From contig CACPEZ010000003.1 of assembly GCA_902633125.1 (NCBI GenBank), forward strand, positions 1 through 64,000: a stretch of 64,000 bases of DNA, read 5' to 3'. Under the pieces are notes generated by a model. It saw only the letters and a list, made by a program, of their open reading frames with translations, was not told the origin of the DNA and did not search any database. Positions 8,448-17,372 of this stretch are shown here, piece after piece; position 1 is the first letter of the stretch; every line of letters begins with the position of its first letter. Source of the DNA: an uncultured Pelagibacteraceae bacterium (lineage in GTDB: Bacteria > Pseudomonadota > Alphaproteobacteria > Pelagibacterales > Pelagibacteraceae). A program made the translations under genes and the position numbers.

Positions 8448-9476
8448 TTATCTCGCTGTCCTAAATTCCTTCCATGTTCTTATTAAAACTGGTGCTAAAA
8501 GTATGGCTATCCCAACAATCGTCATCATTGAGGTGGCTGCGGCCGAACCAAATAATATTACTTCCTCATTAACGAGGTTATCATAAATTAACCAAGATAA
8601 AGATTGAGCACTTCCTTCAGCACTAAAACCAATTATAGGCTCAAAAACTCTAAAATTATCCATCAAGGATATGAGAGCAACAAATGTAACTACAGGATAA
8701 ATATGAGGTAAAACAATATGTCTTACTCTCTGCCATCTAGATGCTCCATCAATAATAGCTGCCTCAACAGGCTCTTGTGGAACTGTTTGTAAAGCTGCAT
8801 AAAATACTACAAAAGCAAATGGTGAATGGTGCCAAATTCCATAAATTATTATAGTTATCCAAGTAAGAGTTTTTGAGGATTTTAACGATAAATAAGGATC
8901 ATCCATCAACATCTGCAAATTTGCACCAATAATTCCTTCTGCATCTATCATCCAAAATAAAACTAAAGAACCTACCAATGGAGTAACAATCATCGGCAAT
9001 ATGGTTCCAAATATTAGTGGTCCTCTAATTCTTCTAGTTACTGCATTAAGACTTAAAGCAATTATAAAACCTAAAAGTAAGACGTTAGGTGTTACAAACA
9101 AACAATAGGTTAAAGTAAAAATTAGAGCCTTGTAAAAGGGTAGGTTGGTAACTTGATCTACAAATTCCCCAAAACTATTTGTTTCATTCCAAAATTTTCC
9201 AATTTCTTCTATTGCAAGATGATTTCTATCGACATAAGTCCCAAATCCGTTGAATTTTCCTAAAGGCTTTTCTTCTCGAATTTTTGATGTTTTTTCTTGG
9301 TCAACAACTATAGAAACTGTACATCCAAAAGGATCACATTTTTTTACTTCCTTAACTACTTGGTCGTGCTGCGCATAAAATGATTGTATCCCTGTTGAAA
9401 TAATAGGAAGACCTATAAATAAAATCATTGCCAATCCAGTTGGCAAGAAAAACCAAAAAAAAGTTTTGTTAGGCAT
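8448..9476 (-). CDS. Carbohydrate ABC transporter permease (MalF/UgpA type)
   Basis: A 342 aa permease partner. After helix 1 there is an extended periplasmic segment (about residues 30-110) with two cysteines in KKCDPFGCTV that could form a disulfide. Five or more helices follow, with the EAA loop EPVEAAIIDGASRWQRVRHIVLP. With the MalG-type protein it forms the translocation pore. It starts 45 nt after the binding-protein stop, beyond a stem-loop, and directly abuts the next permease gene. Confidence 0.92.
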   Translation of the reverse strand: MPNKTFFWFFLPTGLAMILFIGLPIISTGIQSFYAQHDQVVKEVKKCDPFGCTVSIVVDQEKTSKIREEKPLGKFNGFGTYVDRNHLAIEEIGKFWNETNSFGEFVDQVTNLPFYKALIFTLTYCLFVTPNVLLLGFIIALSLNAVTRRIRGPLIFGTILPMIVTPLVGSLVLFWMIDAEGIIGANLQMLMDDPYLSLKSSKTLTWITIIIYGIWHHSPFAFVVFYAALQTVPQEPVEAAIIDGASRWQRVRHIVLPHIYPVVTFVALISLMDNFRVFEPIIGFSAEGSAQSLSWLIYDNLVNEEVILFGSAAATSMMTIVGIAILLAPVLIRTWKEFRTAR

Positions 9477-9484
9477 TAATGTAA

Positions 9485-9510
9485 TAAGTGGGGATTTTCA
9501 TCCCCACTTA
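9485..9510 (-). promoter_or_regulatory. Intercistronic stem-loop between binding protein and permease genes
   Basis: A perfect 10 bp inverted repeat (arms TAAGTGGGGA and TCCCCACTTA, loop of 6 nt) lies just after the binding-protein stop and ends 8 nt before the permease start codon. There is no U-tract on the minus strand, so it is more likely an mRNA-stabilising or partial attenuation structure than a full terminator. That fits the usual excess of binding protein over membrane components. Confidence 0.6.
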
Positions 9511-9521
9511 AAATTTATAGA

Positions 9522-10742
9522 TTATAGAAAGCCTTGTTCTTTTGCTTTACTCATGTAAGCTGCTTCCACATCTTTTAAAGCTTGTTCTGCTGACTCTTTA
9601 CCTTGTAAAAATTCAACAATCTCACTTCCTAATGCACCATGCATTAAACCCATTTGTGGTAACATTGGATATGGTTTAGCTTTCATTTTAACAGCTTCGA
9701 TAACTCCAATTGATTTTGGTCCAGGCTTAAAACCTTCAATTAACCAAACAGCTTGATCCGCTGCATCTGCAACCATCTTTTTGTTAGCAGCTGCGTGTGC
9801 CAAAGCTCTAAATGTTGCTTCAGCATCAGCGTCAGATCTATTTTTTGCTAATGTGAAACCGTCCCACCATAAAGTCGCTGCTGGTATGTTTCCTCCAGCA
9901 ACTGTTGCTGGTCCAGTTAATTTAGTTGCAGCTGTAATTTTTGCATCACCATCATCATCAAGCAATGTTCCTGATCTTGATGCCCAAAGAGTCATTAATG
10001 CAACATTTCCAGATTCCCATTCAACTTTAATAGCTTCACTATCGTGAGTTAAATAATCTGGGTTACTTAAACCTGCTAATTTTTTTAGCATATTTAATGT
10101 TGCTACACCTTTTGCATTGTTAATGCTTGGTTGAGCAGTTCCTGCTTTAAAGAATTCTCCTCCATGTCCAATATACATGTTAACGAATTCTTCTGCTAAA
10201 TTCCAACCAGCTTTGTATGCTGCTGCGTAAGGATATTGCATTTTACCAGATGCTCTTATTTTTTCTGATGCCGCTACTACTTCCTCATATGTTTTAGGAA
10301 CAGCTATACCCAATTCTTTTAAAACATCTTCTCTGTAATATAAGTGCTGAGTGTTTGCCATAAAAGCAACTGCCATTATTTTTCCATCAATTGTTATCAA
10401 TTGAGAGTCTTGTATTCCTTTTCCATATTTCTTAACAAGATCATCAAGTGGTCTAATTAAATCTTGGTTCATCAAAGGAACTATAGAGCTATTTGCTGCA
10501 ATTCTTGCAGAAAACTCTGATGGATTTGCAGTTAGAGCTGGTACAGCAATTTTATTGTGCTCAGATGAGTGTGTGACTTTAAAATCTGCACTTCCTTTAC
10601 ATCCTTTAGCTGTTTCCACGAAAGTTCTTAAAGCTGGAAAATCATTAGCTAAAATATTTATTGATCCACTTTTAATGTTACAATCTGCGTAAGCAGAAGT
10701 TCCAAAAAGAAGAAACAATAAAGATATTAATATTTTTTTCAT
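9522..10742 (-). CDS. ABC transporter extracellular solute-binding protein, family 1
   Basis: A 406 aa periplasmic binding protein. Residues 1-19 are a signal peptide ending in SAYA. The mature part begins DCNIKSGSINILANDFPALRTF and shows the bilobal family 1 pattern (YREDVLKELGIAVPKTYEE, AAAYKAGWNLAEEF, LWWDGFTLAKNRSDA). This family typically binds mono- or oligosaccharides or glycerol phosphates. It is the first gene of the transporter proper and is preceded, 73 nt upstream on the same strand, by the MetE-like gene. The ligand is not readable. Confidence 0.92.
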   Translation of the reverse strand: MKKILISLLFLLFGTSAYADCNIKSGSINILANDFPALRTFVETAKGCKGSADFKVTHSSEHNKIAVPALTANPSEFSARIAANSSIVPLMNQDLIRPLDDLVKKYGKGIQDSQLITIDGKIMAVAFMANTQHLYYREDVLKELGIAVPKTYEEVVAASEKIRASGKMQYPYAAAYKAGWNLAEEFVNMYIGHGGEFFKAGTAQPSINNAKGVATLNMLKKLAGLSNPDYLTHDSEAIKVEWESGNVALMTLWASRSGTLLDDDGDAKITAATKLTGPATVAGGNIPAATLWWDGFTLAKNRSDADAEATFRALAHAAANKKMVADAADQAVWLIEGFKPGPKSIGVIEAVKMKAKPYPMLPQMGLMHGALGSEIVEFLQGKESAEQALKDVEAAYMSKAKEQGFL

Positions 10743-10815
10743 ATTTGTTTCCCTTATTAAATTTAAATTTATGATTAGAAGGATATATATTCCAAAAGGA
10801 ATTTAAAAGTATTTT

Positions 10816-11943
10816 TTAAATCGCATTTGACGCAAGCTTTGCACCTGCGACCAAAGATTCAAATTTTTTGTAAACAATATTTTCATCAACATTTCCAAAG
10901 CCAGCAAAAGTACTAAATCCACAATCACTTCCAGCCATTAATTGGTTTTTATCAATTACTTTTGAATACTGAATTATTCTATTTTTTACTAACTCTACAT
11001 GCTCTACAAAGTTTGATGTTGAGTCTATCACACCAGGAACTATTACTTTATCACTAGGAAGTTTTATATTCTCAAAAACCTGCCATTCATGAGCATGTCT
11101 TGGATTCGAGGCTTCAATTAAATAAGTTTGGATATTTGCTTTTAAAGCTATAGGTAATATTTTTTCTAATCCAATATCATGAATATGTGGTCCTTCATAA
11201 TTTCCCCAACAGATATGCATTCTCAACTTAGAGGCATCGATATCTTTGATTGCCTCATTAAGACATTCGATTTGTTTTTCAGTTCTAACTAAAAATTCTT
11301 CATCTGATACATTTTTAAAAGTCATATGTCTTGCAAGTGCAAGATCTGGACAATCAATTTGTAATAATAAATCATTATTTGTTATTTGATCATATTCAGT
11401 TTTCATCATTTTTGATAATGCCACCAAATAATCATCGTCATTTTTATAAAATTTGTTTGGAAGGAAATTTGAAATTACTCCTGGTGATGCAGAGTTAATA
11501 AATCCTTGAGAATGATTATTTTTTTTTAATGCAGATTTTAAATTACTGATATCTTTAGTTAGAGACTTAGTATCTTTAATTTTTAAATCAGCAGTGCAAC
11601 ATGGTCTTGTATAAGTAGGCGTACCTCCTGATTTTGCAATTTTTTCTTTATATGATGGAAAATCATCTAAGTCTTTAGGAGCTCTTCTCTCACTTTCGCC
11701 ACTAAAGCCATGTAATCGATCCTTGACATAAGTAGCGTAACTTATTTTTGACATTTCACCATCACTTATAATGTCAATTCCGATATCAATTTGTTTTTTT
11801 ACAATTTTGTTTACATCTTCTTCTATTATCTTATCAAGTTCTCCTTGATCGAATAATTCATTTTTATCTTTTTTAAAAAGTATCTCAGATAGCTTTTTTG
11901 ATCTTGGTAGACTTCCAACATGTGTGGTTTTAATTTTATCCAT
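10816..11943 (-). CDS. Stand-alone MetE-type zinc methyltransferase (catalytic domain only)
   Basis: A 375 aa protein like the C-terminal catalytic half of cobalamin-independent methionine synthase. I chose the ATG at 11943 (MDKIKTTHVGSLPRS), 5 nt after the upstream stop; a TTG nine codons earlier would overlap that gene. THVGSLPR is the family entry motif. All four expected zinc ligands are visible: HICWGNY (His243, Cys245), LIEASNP (Glu277) and GSDCGFS (Cys341). The N-terminal half of full MetE (about 750 aa) is absent. Core-MetE proteins and epoxyalkane:CoM transferases share this size, so the thiol acceptor and alkyl donor are open. Its neighbours suggest catabolism of a methylated or alkylated compound rather than methionine synthesis. 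Confidence 0.85.
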   Translation of the reverse strand: MDKIKTTHVGSLPRSKKLSEILFKKDKNELFDQGELDKIIEEDVNKIVKKQIDIGIDIISDGEMSKISYATYVKDRLHGFSGESERRAPKDLDDFPSYKEKIAKSGGTPTYTRPCCTADLKIKDTKSLTKDISNLKSALKKNNHSQGFINSASPGVISNFLPNKFYKNDDDYLVALSKMMKTEYDQITNNDLLLQIDCPDLALARHMTFKNVSDEEFLVRTEKQIECLNEAIKDIDASKLRMHICWGNYEGPHIHDIGLEKILPIALKANIQTYLIEASNPRHAHEWQVFENIKLPSDKVIVPGVIDSTSNFVEHVELVKNRIIQYSKVIDKNQLMAGSDCGFSTFAGFGNVDENIVYKKFESLVAGAKLASNAI

Positions 11944-11948
11944 AGTTT

Positions 11949-12908
11949 TTACATTAATATTTGTTTCCAAATAGCCACTTCATCAAACAATACCCATTCT
12001 CTTATAATTTTATCATCTCTTAATTCTGCATGATTTATACCCATTATAAATAAATCTTTGTCAGTCTTTTTCCCAAATTCTTCACTGTCTTTAGAGTGCT
12101 TACCACTTAAAAACCATCTGATTGTAGCTTTTTGATTGTTATTTTTTTCATCTAATGATGCAACATGTTCGATTGTAAACTTTATTTCAGAAAATATATT
12201 TTTTAAAGAGCTCCAATATTTAATTATATCTTCACTGCCATTTCCAACTTTATTACTTGGCCAAAATAGACTGGCTGCTCTATCATAATCTTCAAAATCA
12301 TAATCATTATTAAATATTTTCTTTAAAATATTGGAATATATATAACCTGATGAAACTTCATTTACTTTTACTGGAGTATAATCTGACTTTTTATCAGAAG
12401 ATCTATTAAAAACTTTGATAGCTTTAGATACGCCACCTTCTTTATCAATTAAATGCCTTGCAAATTGCTCAGGTGTATAACCTAGCTGTCGAACCATTGC
12501 ACCTTGATCTCTCACAATCCACTCATCATAAACCTGATTATTTTTACATGCACAGTCAGCTATAACTCTATAAACAATTTTGTTTCCTGTTTTTTTTCCG
12601 TAATACCCGTCATTTAAATGTGTAGCTTTGCTCAGAATTCTGTGAGATGAATGATATCCCTCATAGTCATTTCCACTCCAAATTACATCTTCACCTAGTA
12701 ATTGTCTGTCTGGAAATTCGTCTAAAGTTTTATAAGTTGCATCAATAACAGGTTTAAAACCATAGGTTATTCCAAAGGGTGATCTTACAGGGATATTCTC
12801 TGAATAATATTTAGATATCGACTCGACATCTTTCCCTTCCCAAATTTGTTTAGTAATTTTTAAAATGTAATCAGTTAAATTTTTATAATTACTATCAAAT
12901 CCTTTCAT
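11949..12908 (-). CDS. Protein with two SnoaL-like (NTF2-fold) domains
   Basis: A 319 aa cytoplasmic protein built from two SnoaL-like units, about residues 10-150 and 190-318. Unit 1 contains IPVRSPFGITYG, FPDRQLLGEDVIWSG and YDEWIVRDQGAM; unit 2 contains AASLFWPSNKVGNG and LRDDKIIREWVLFDEVA. The repeated D/E-EW(V/I)xxD endings are the family's closing strand. The function is unknown. Its start overlaps the cupin gene stop by one base and the MetE-like gene follows, so it belongs to the same transcript. A distant two-domain relative lies divergently at 13888-14976. Confidence 0.8.
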   Translation of the reverse strand: MKGFDSNYKNLTDYILKITKQIWEGKDVESISKYYSENIPVRSPFGITYGFKPVIDATYKTLDEFPDRQLLGEDVIWSGNDYEGYHSSHRILSKATHLNDGYYGKKTGNKIVYRVIADCACKNNQVYDEWIVRDQGAMVRQLGYTPEQFARHLIDKEGGVSKAIKVFNRSSDKKSDYTPVKVNEVSSGYIYSNILKKIFNNDYDFEDYDRAASLFWPSNKVGNGSEDIIKYWSSLKNIFSEIKFTIEHVASLDEKNNNQKATIRWFLSGKHSKDSEEFGKKTDKDLFIMGINHAELRDDKIIREWVLFDEVAIWKQILM

Positions 12909-13846
12909 TAGATCTGACTAACAAAATTTAAAATACTATTTTCTGAATTATTACAAGAGATATCTATTTTGCTATTCAAAGGAACTGAAAAAGTATCTCC
13001 TTTTTCTAATTTTATATTTGAGTTTCCTATTATTATTTTCCAATTACCTTCTTGAGCAAAAAGAACGGTTGGCTTTAAACATTCAATATCTTTAATTTCA
13101 CCAGATATAGAATTTAGTGTTGTTAAATTAAATCCAGTATCTTGTTTGATTGAAGGTTCATAAGTTTTTTTATTAAATTTGTTTCCTAATACTTGATATA
13201 ATTTAATACCATTAACTTCATCGCTGATATTGTTTTGTTTATTTCTATAAATATTTTTTTCTAATTCTTCTGGCAAATAATTATCAAATCTTTCTAATTC
13301 ATCTTGAGTGATAGGCTCTATCATCTTTCTACCTTTAGGTACCTCAACCTTTTTTAAATCTATTAACGAATTATCATCAAGCAATGCCATACCAGTCTCT
13401 TTTGCTTTTTTTAAAATTTCTGGAACCCATGTTATTATACCAGGATCATCTCCGCCTAATACAACGAACATTAAACTTTCTTTATCTCCAACATTTTCAA
13501 ATGCTCTGAACATATTTGTAGGCATTGAGATTATATCGCCAGCTTCTAATATTGTTTCTTGTTTTCCATCAGCACCCCAATAAAATCTCCATTTACCTGA
13601 ATAAATTACAAACACTTCAGCCGTAGTATGACTGTGAAGACCAGATCCATTTTTTGGCATAGCGCTCACAGCCCCTAAATTATACCCATGTAAGGACTGT
13701 ATTTTTATTAATTGTTTGGTGTCTTCAGCAACTCCACGTCCAATAATTGTATAATTTTTTCTTTCTTTATGACCTTCTAGCCTCCCTTCTACAAAAGGAA
13801 GACTGCTTGGAACCAGTTCATTAAATTTTGCCAATCTATCAATCAT
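12908..13846 (-). CDS. Bicupin-like protein
   Basis: A 312 aa protein with an N-terminal cupin (about residues 50-140). Motif 1 is LHSHTTAEVFVIYSGKWRFYWG with the HxH...E metal set; motif 2 (PTNMFRAFENVG) lacks the usual histidine. A second, weaker cupin-like barrel occupies the C-terminus (VLFAQEGNWKIIIG, LEKGDTFSVPLNS) and shows no metal ligands. Such proteins are dioxygenases, isomerases or sensors of small carboxylates. It is the promoter-proximal gene of the minus-strand run and is separated by 41 nt from the divergent second SnoaL-like gene. Confidence 0.82.
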   Translation of the reverse strand: MIDRLAKFNELVPSSLPFVEGRLEGHKERKNYTIIGRGVAEDTKQLIKIQSLHGYNLGAVSAMPKNGSGLHSHTTAEVFVIYSGKWRFYWGADGKQETILEAGDIISMPTNMFRAFENVGDKESLMFVVLGGDDPGIITWVPEILKKAKETGMALLDDNSLIDLKKVEVPKGRKMIEPITQDELERFDNYLPEELEKNIYRNKQNNISDEVNGIKLYQVLGNKFNKKTYEPSIKQDTGFNLTTLNSISGEIKDIECLKPTVLFAQEGNWKIIIGNSNIKLEKGDTFSVPLNSKIDISCNNSENSILNFVSQI

Positions 13847-13887
13847 ATTCTTGTTATTTATGTCTATTTAATTATAAATTGCAATTT

Positions 13888-14976
13888 ATGCAAATAGAAC
13901 AATTTGATACAGGTCTTAAAATTAAGAAAAACATTGAAGATGTAGAAATTACACCTATCCAAAACTTAAATAATAAAAAATTTGTTATTGAGAATTTTAG
14001 AAATATTTATCGATTAAAAAAGATTAATCTTAAAAAAAATTTACTAGATATATTTAACAAAGATATCAAAGTTAATTGTTTTGAACCATTAAATGAATTT
14101 AATGGCATAGATAATTTTATAGAAAAATTTTGGAATCCTTTATTTGATGCATTTCCAGACATCGAAAGAAGAGAAAATATCATCCTTGGAGGCTCTTTTA
14201 GAGATAAAGTACAAGTTGGTTCTTATTCTACTTTATCAGGTCTCTTTTTAAAGCCTTGGTTAGGTATAAAACCAAATTTTAAAATGATTAATCTTAAATG
14301 TTGTGAAATTCATGAAATTAAAAATGAAAGAATTATTGAAAGTCATATCTTAATTGATGTGATAGATTTTTTAAGACAAGCTGACAAATGGGTTATTAAT
14401 CCATCAAGAGGATCCGAAGGAGCATGGCTACCTCCGTTTAATACAGATGGAGTAAATTTTTTTGAAGAAGACATGAGTAAATCTAAGAATTCATTACAAC
14501 AGGCTTTGAGCATGAATAGAAGTTTAGATATTAAACCTGAGAAAGAAAATATTTCTAAAGATGAATTAAGGCAAAGGTTAATAAATCATCCTCAAAAAGA
14601 GTTTTGGCACAAAGATATGATTTGGTACGGTCCTTGTGGAATTGGAACATCGAGGTCATTAGAAGGATTTGTAGATATGCATCAGCTACCTTTTAGAAAA
14701 TCATTTTCTGAGAGAAATTATTGGGAATTAGGACATTATTGCGAAATTGGAGACGGAAAATTTTCTTTATGTGGTGGATGGCATAGTTTAAAGGCAAAGT
14801 ATGGATCAAATGATTGGCTTGGATATACAGCAGATAACCAAGACGTTGTTATGAGAGTAATGGACTTTTATCATCATGATGAAGGATTAATTAGAGAGAA
14901 TTGGGTACCTATAGATATAGTTCATATTTTAAAACAAATAGGTATTGATGTGTTTGAAAAAATTAAAAATACTTAG
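13888..14976 (+). CDS. Second protein with two SnoaL-like domains
   Basis: A 362 aa protein starting at ATG 13888 (MQIEQFDTGL); a longer frame upstream would run into the divergent cupin gene. Residues 35-165 form one SnoaL-like unit (FNKDIKVNCFEPLNEFNG, LFDAFPDIERRENIILGG, ESHILIDVIDFLRQ) and 220-355 a second (MIWYGPCGIGTSRSLEGF, GLIRENWVPIDIVHILKQIG). The pattern is that of the SnoaL/polyketide-cyclase-like family. It is divergently paired with the cupin/SnoaL/MetE run, sharing a 41 nt spacer, which implies coregulation. No reaction is known. Confidence 0.8.
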   Translation: MQIEQFDTGLKIKKNIEDVEITPIQNLNNKKFVIENFRNIYRLKKINLKKNLLDIFNKDIKVNCFEPLNEFNGIDNFIEKFWNPLFDAFPDIERRENIILGGSFRDKVQVGSYSTLSGLFLKPWLGIKPNFKMINLKCCEIHEIKNERIIESHILIDVIDFLRQADKWVINPSRGSEGAWLPPFNTDGVNFFEEDMSKSKNSLQQALSMNRSLDIKPEKENISKDELRQRLINHPQKEFWHKDMIWYGPCGIGTSRSLEGFVDMHQLPFRKSFSERNYWELGHYCEIGDGKFSLCGGWHSLKAKYGSNDWLGYTADNQDVVMRVMDFYHHDEGLIRENWVPIDIVHILKQIGIDVFEKIKNT

Positions 14977-15030
14977 ATTTAAATAAGTTTATAGTTTTTG
15001 AGTGTAATGGAAAAAAATAAAATTATTTAT

Positions 15031-16317
15031 TTAATTAGAGAAACCATACTTTCTAAGTCTCACATCACCAGTTCTAGCATGAGCTTCCATACCTTCATAT
15101 CTAGAAATTCTAGCAGCTGCAGCACCAACTTCTTTGTTAGATTCTTTATTCATCTTTTGGTAAGTGACTGTTTTTATAAATTTTCCAACGTATAAGCCTC
15201 CAGTATATTTTCCTGCACCTTTTGTTGGTAGAATATGATTTGGTCCAGAGCATTTATCTCCATATGCAACTGTTGTTTCTTCACCTAAAAATAAAGAACC
15301 ATAATTTTTAAGATTTTTTAAATACCAGTCTAAGTTTTCAGCTTGAACCTCCAAATGTTCAGGTGCATATTCATCACTCACTTTCATCATTTCTTCTTTG
15401 GTATCACACATAATTACTTCTCCATAATCTCTCCATGCAGCATCAGCATTATTTCTGTTATGTTCAGGTAGTTCTTGAATAATTTCTGGAACTCTTTTCA
15501 TAACATAATCACATAAAGATTTATCAGTAGTGTAAAGCCAAGCTGGAGAGTCAGGACCATGTTCAGCCTGTCCAACTAAATCATAAGCAATTATTTCTTT
15601 ATCAGCTGTATGATCTGCAATAATGCCTATTTCGGTTGGTCCTGCAAACAAATCAATTCCAACTTTTCCAAATAAAATTCTTTTAGACTCTGCTACAAAT
15701 TTATTTCCAGGTCCAACAATCATATCTACTTCAGGATTACCAAAGCAACCATAAGCTAGTGCACCAATTGCTCCTATACCGCCAATGTTCATAATTACAT
15801 CTGCACCACAAAGGTTAGCTGTATAAATTATAATTGGGTTTGCACCATTTGAATCTTTTGGTGGACTTGTTGCAATTACATTCTTTACTCCTGCAACTTT
15901 TGCAGTTGTGACACTCATTATAGCAGAGGCGATATTGTTATATCTTCCACCTGGCACATAACACCCAACAGTATTTACAGGTATTAATTTTTGTCCTGCT
16001 ATTAAACCAGGTGATAATTCAACTTCTGAGTCTTTTCCAAGATTTTCAAGCTGGTGTTCTGCAAACTTCCTAACTCTTTCATGAGAAAACTGAATATCGT
16101 CTTTAATCTTTTGATCTAAGGTTTTATTTATTTCTTCAATTTTTTCTTTGCTAACAATTATATCACCTTCATAATTATCAAATTTTTTTAAAATATCTTT
16201 AACCCCTTGGTCTTTTGTTTTTTCTAAATCTTTTAAAATAGAACTTACTTTAGTTCTTGTTTCATCTTCACCTGTAAATGCAGTTTTTTCAGCTTTCTTT
16301 ATATAAGTAATTGCCAT
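15031..16317 (-). CDS. hpsN: Sulfopropanediol 3-dehydrogenase-like (HisD family, HpsN type)
   Basis: A 428 aa NAD-dependent, zinc-containing dehydrogenase of the histidinol dehydrogenase superfamily. Known HpsN oxidises (R)-2,3-dihydroxypropanesulfonate to (R)-sulfolactate. Conserved blocks include GCYVPGGRYNNIASAIMS, VDMIVGPGNKFVAESKRILFG and IDLFAGPTE. The C-terminal LPTKGAGKYTGGLYVGKFIKTVTYQ region is the HpsN pattern; biosynthetic HisD has a different sequence there. The ribosome-binding site GAGGAAAG is good. It follows a phosphate acetyltransferase gene on the same strand, and suyAB for sulfolactate cleavage lies elsewhere in the window. Exact substrate is inferred; another polyol or amino alcohol is possible. 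Confidence 0.8.
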   Translation of the reverse strand: MAITYIKKAEKTAFTGEDETRTKVSSILKDLEKTKDQGVKDILKKFDNYEGDIIVSKEKIEEINKTLDQKIKDDIQFSHERVRKFAEHQLENLGKDSEVELSPGLIAGQKLIPVNTVGCYVPGGRYNNIASAIMSVTTAKVAGVKNVIATSPPKDSNGANPIIIYTANLCGADVIMNIGGIGAIGALAYGCFGNPEVDMIVGPGNKFVAESKRILFGKVGIDLFAGPTEIGIIADHTADKEIIAYDLVGQAEHGPDSPAWLYTTDKSLCDYVMKRVPEIIQELPEHNRNNADAAWRDYGEVIMCDTKEEMMKVSDEYAPEHLEVQAENLDWYLKNLKNYGSLFLGEETTVAYGDKCSGPNHILPTKGAGKYTGGLYVGKFIKTVTYQKMNKESNKEVGAAAARISRYEGMEAHARTGDVRLRKYGFSN

Positions 16318-16376
16318 TATCTTTCCTCTAATTTTATAAATGTTTAAATTATAAAAGATGTTTATTCAACAGAAGT

Positions 16377-17288
16377 TTAATCTAAAGCAACAACAGCTGC
16401 AGCTATAGAAGCAAGTCTTGCTGTCGCATCATCTGATCTACTTGTTATAACAACAGGTACTTTACCTCCAACAACTACGCCTGCTGCACATGCTCCCATA
16501 AAATAAATCATCATTTTTACAAGCGCATTTCCAGTTTCGACATTTGGAACTAATAATACATCAGCTTCTCCAGCAACTATATTCTCAATTCCCTTAATAG
16601 AAGCAGATTTTTTTGAAATACTATTGTCAAATGCTAAGGGTCCAAATATATCAGCATTAAAATTTTCTTTAGTTGCTAATTCAGTCAATTCTTTAGCTTC
16701 AACCGAACTCTGTACACTATCAATAACTTCCTCTGTTGCTGAAAGAACGGAAATCTTTGGTCTCGGAATATTAATTCTATGACTAAAATCTATAACATTT
16801 CTTAAAATATGCATTTTAGTTTTTAAGTTAGGAGAAACATTCAACGCTCCATCGGTTATGATTAATGGTTTATCATCTTTTTGTAATGTCATATGCCAAA
16901 TATGACTTAGTCTTGTTTTTCCAATTAATTTATATTCTCTTTTAAGAACTTCTTTCATCAATATATCAGTATGAATATGTCCTTTTACAATAATTTTTAC
17001 TTTATCTTCCGATGCAAGTTTTGTTGCAATTCCAGCCGTATTATTTTCAACTGGTTCATTAATTATTTCAAAATTTGATATATCAAATTTAAGTTCATCT
17101 GCGCATTCTTGTATTTTTTGTTTATCACCTATTAATATTGGGGTGATCAATTTTTCAGAGACAGCATCCATTACCGACATCATTGGTAATTTTTTACCCG
17201 CATTTACAATGGCTGCTTTTACTCCTCTTTTTTGATGAGCTATATTAAGTAGATTAACAGGGCAAACTGTGGATTTATCAGATAACAT
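16377..17288 (-). CDS. pta: Phosphate acetyl/butyryltransferase
   Basis: A 303 aa cytoplasmic acyltransferase converting acetyl phosphate (or butyryl phosphate) and CoA to acyl-CoA and phosphate. The C-terminal signature is AGEADVLLVPNVETGNALVKMM followed by GGKVPVVITSRSDDATAR; SKKSASIKGI is the substrate loop. Length matches the short single-domain family. In a genome with Xsc, which releases acetyl phosphate, this enzyme is the expected step into central metabolism (inference). It lies 59 nt upstream of the hpsN-like gene, probably one transcript. Confidence 0.87.
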   Translation of the reverse strand: MLSDKSTVCPVNLLNIAHQKRGVKAAIVNAGKKLPMMSVMDAVSEKLITPILIGDKQKIQECADELKFDISNFEIINEPVENNTAGIATKLASEDKVKIIVKGHIHTDILMKEVLKREYKLIGKTRLSHIWHMTLQKDDKPLIITDGALNVSPNLKTKMHILRNVIDFSHRINIPRPKISVLSATEEVIDSVQSSVEAKELTELATKENFNADIFGPLAFDNSISKKSASIKGIENIVAGEADVLLVPNVETGNALVKMMIYFMGACAAGVVVGGKVPVVITSRSDDATARLASIAAAVVALD

Positions 17289-17372
17289 ATGAGTTTAAAT
17301 ATTTGTTATGGTTCTAAATATCAATATTTTTTATTACGTTCGATATAAAAATAGTTTAAAATTGAATAAACG

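Noticed and set aside
13828-13887. Longer N-terminus for the divergent SnoaL-like gene
   Set aside because: It would overlap the cupin gene start and has no family-like sequence; ATG 13888 is preferred.
15031-16317. Reading this gene as biosynthetic histidinol dehydrogenase
   Set aside because: The C-terminal motif and gene context match the HpsN branch, and no other his genes are nearby.
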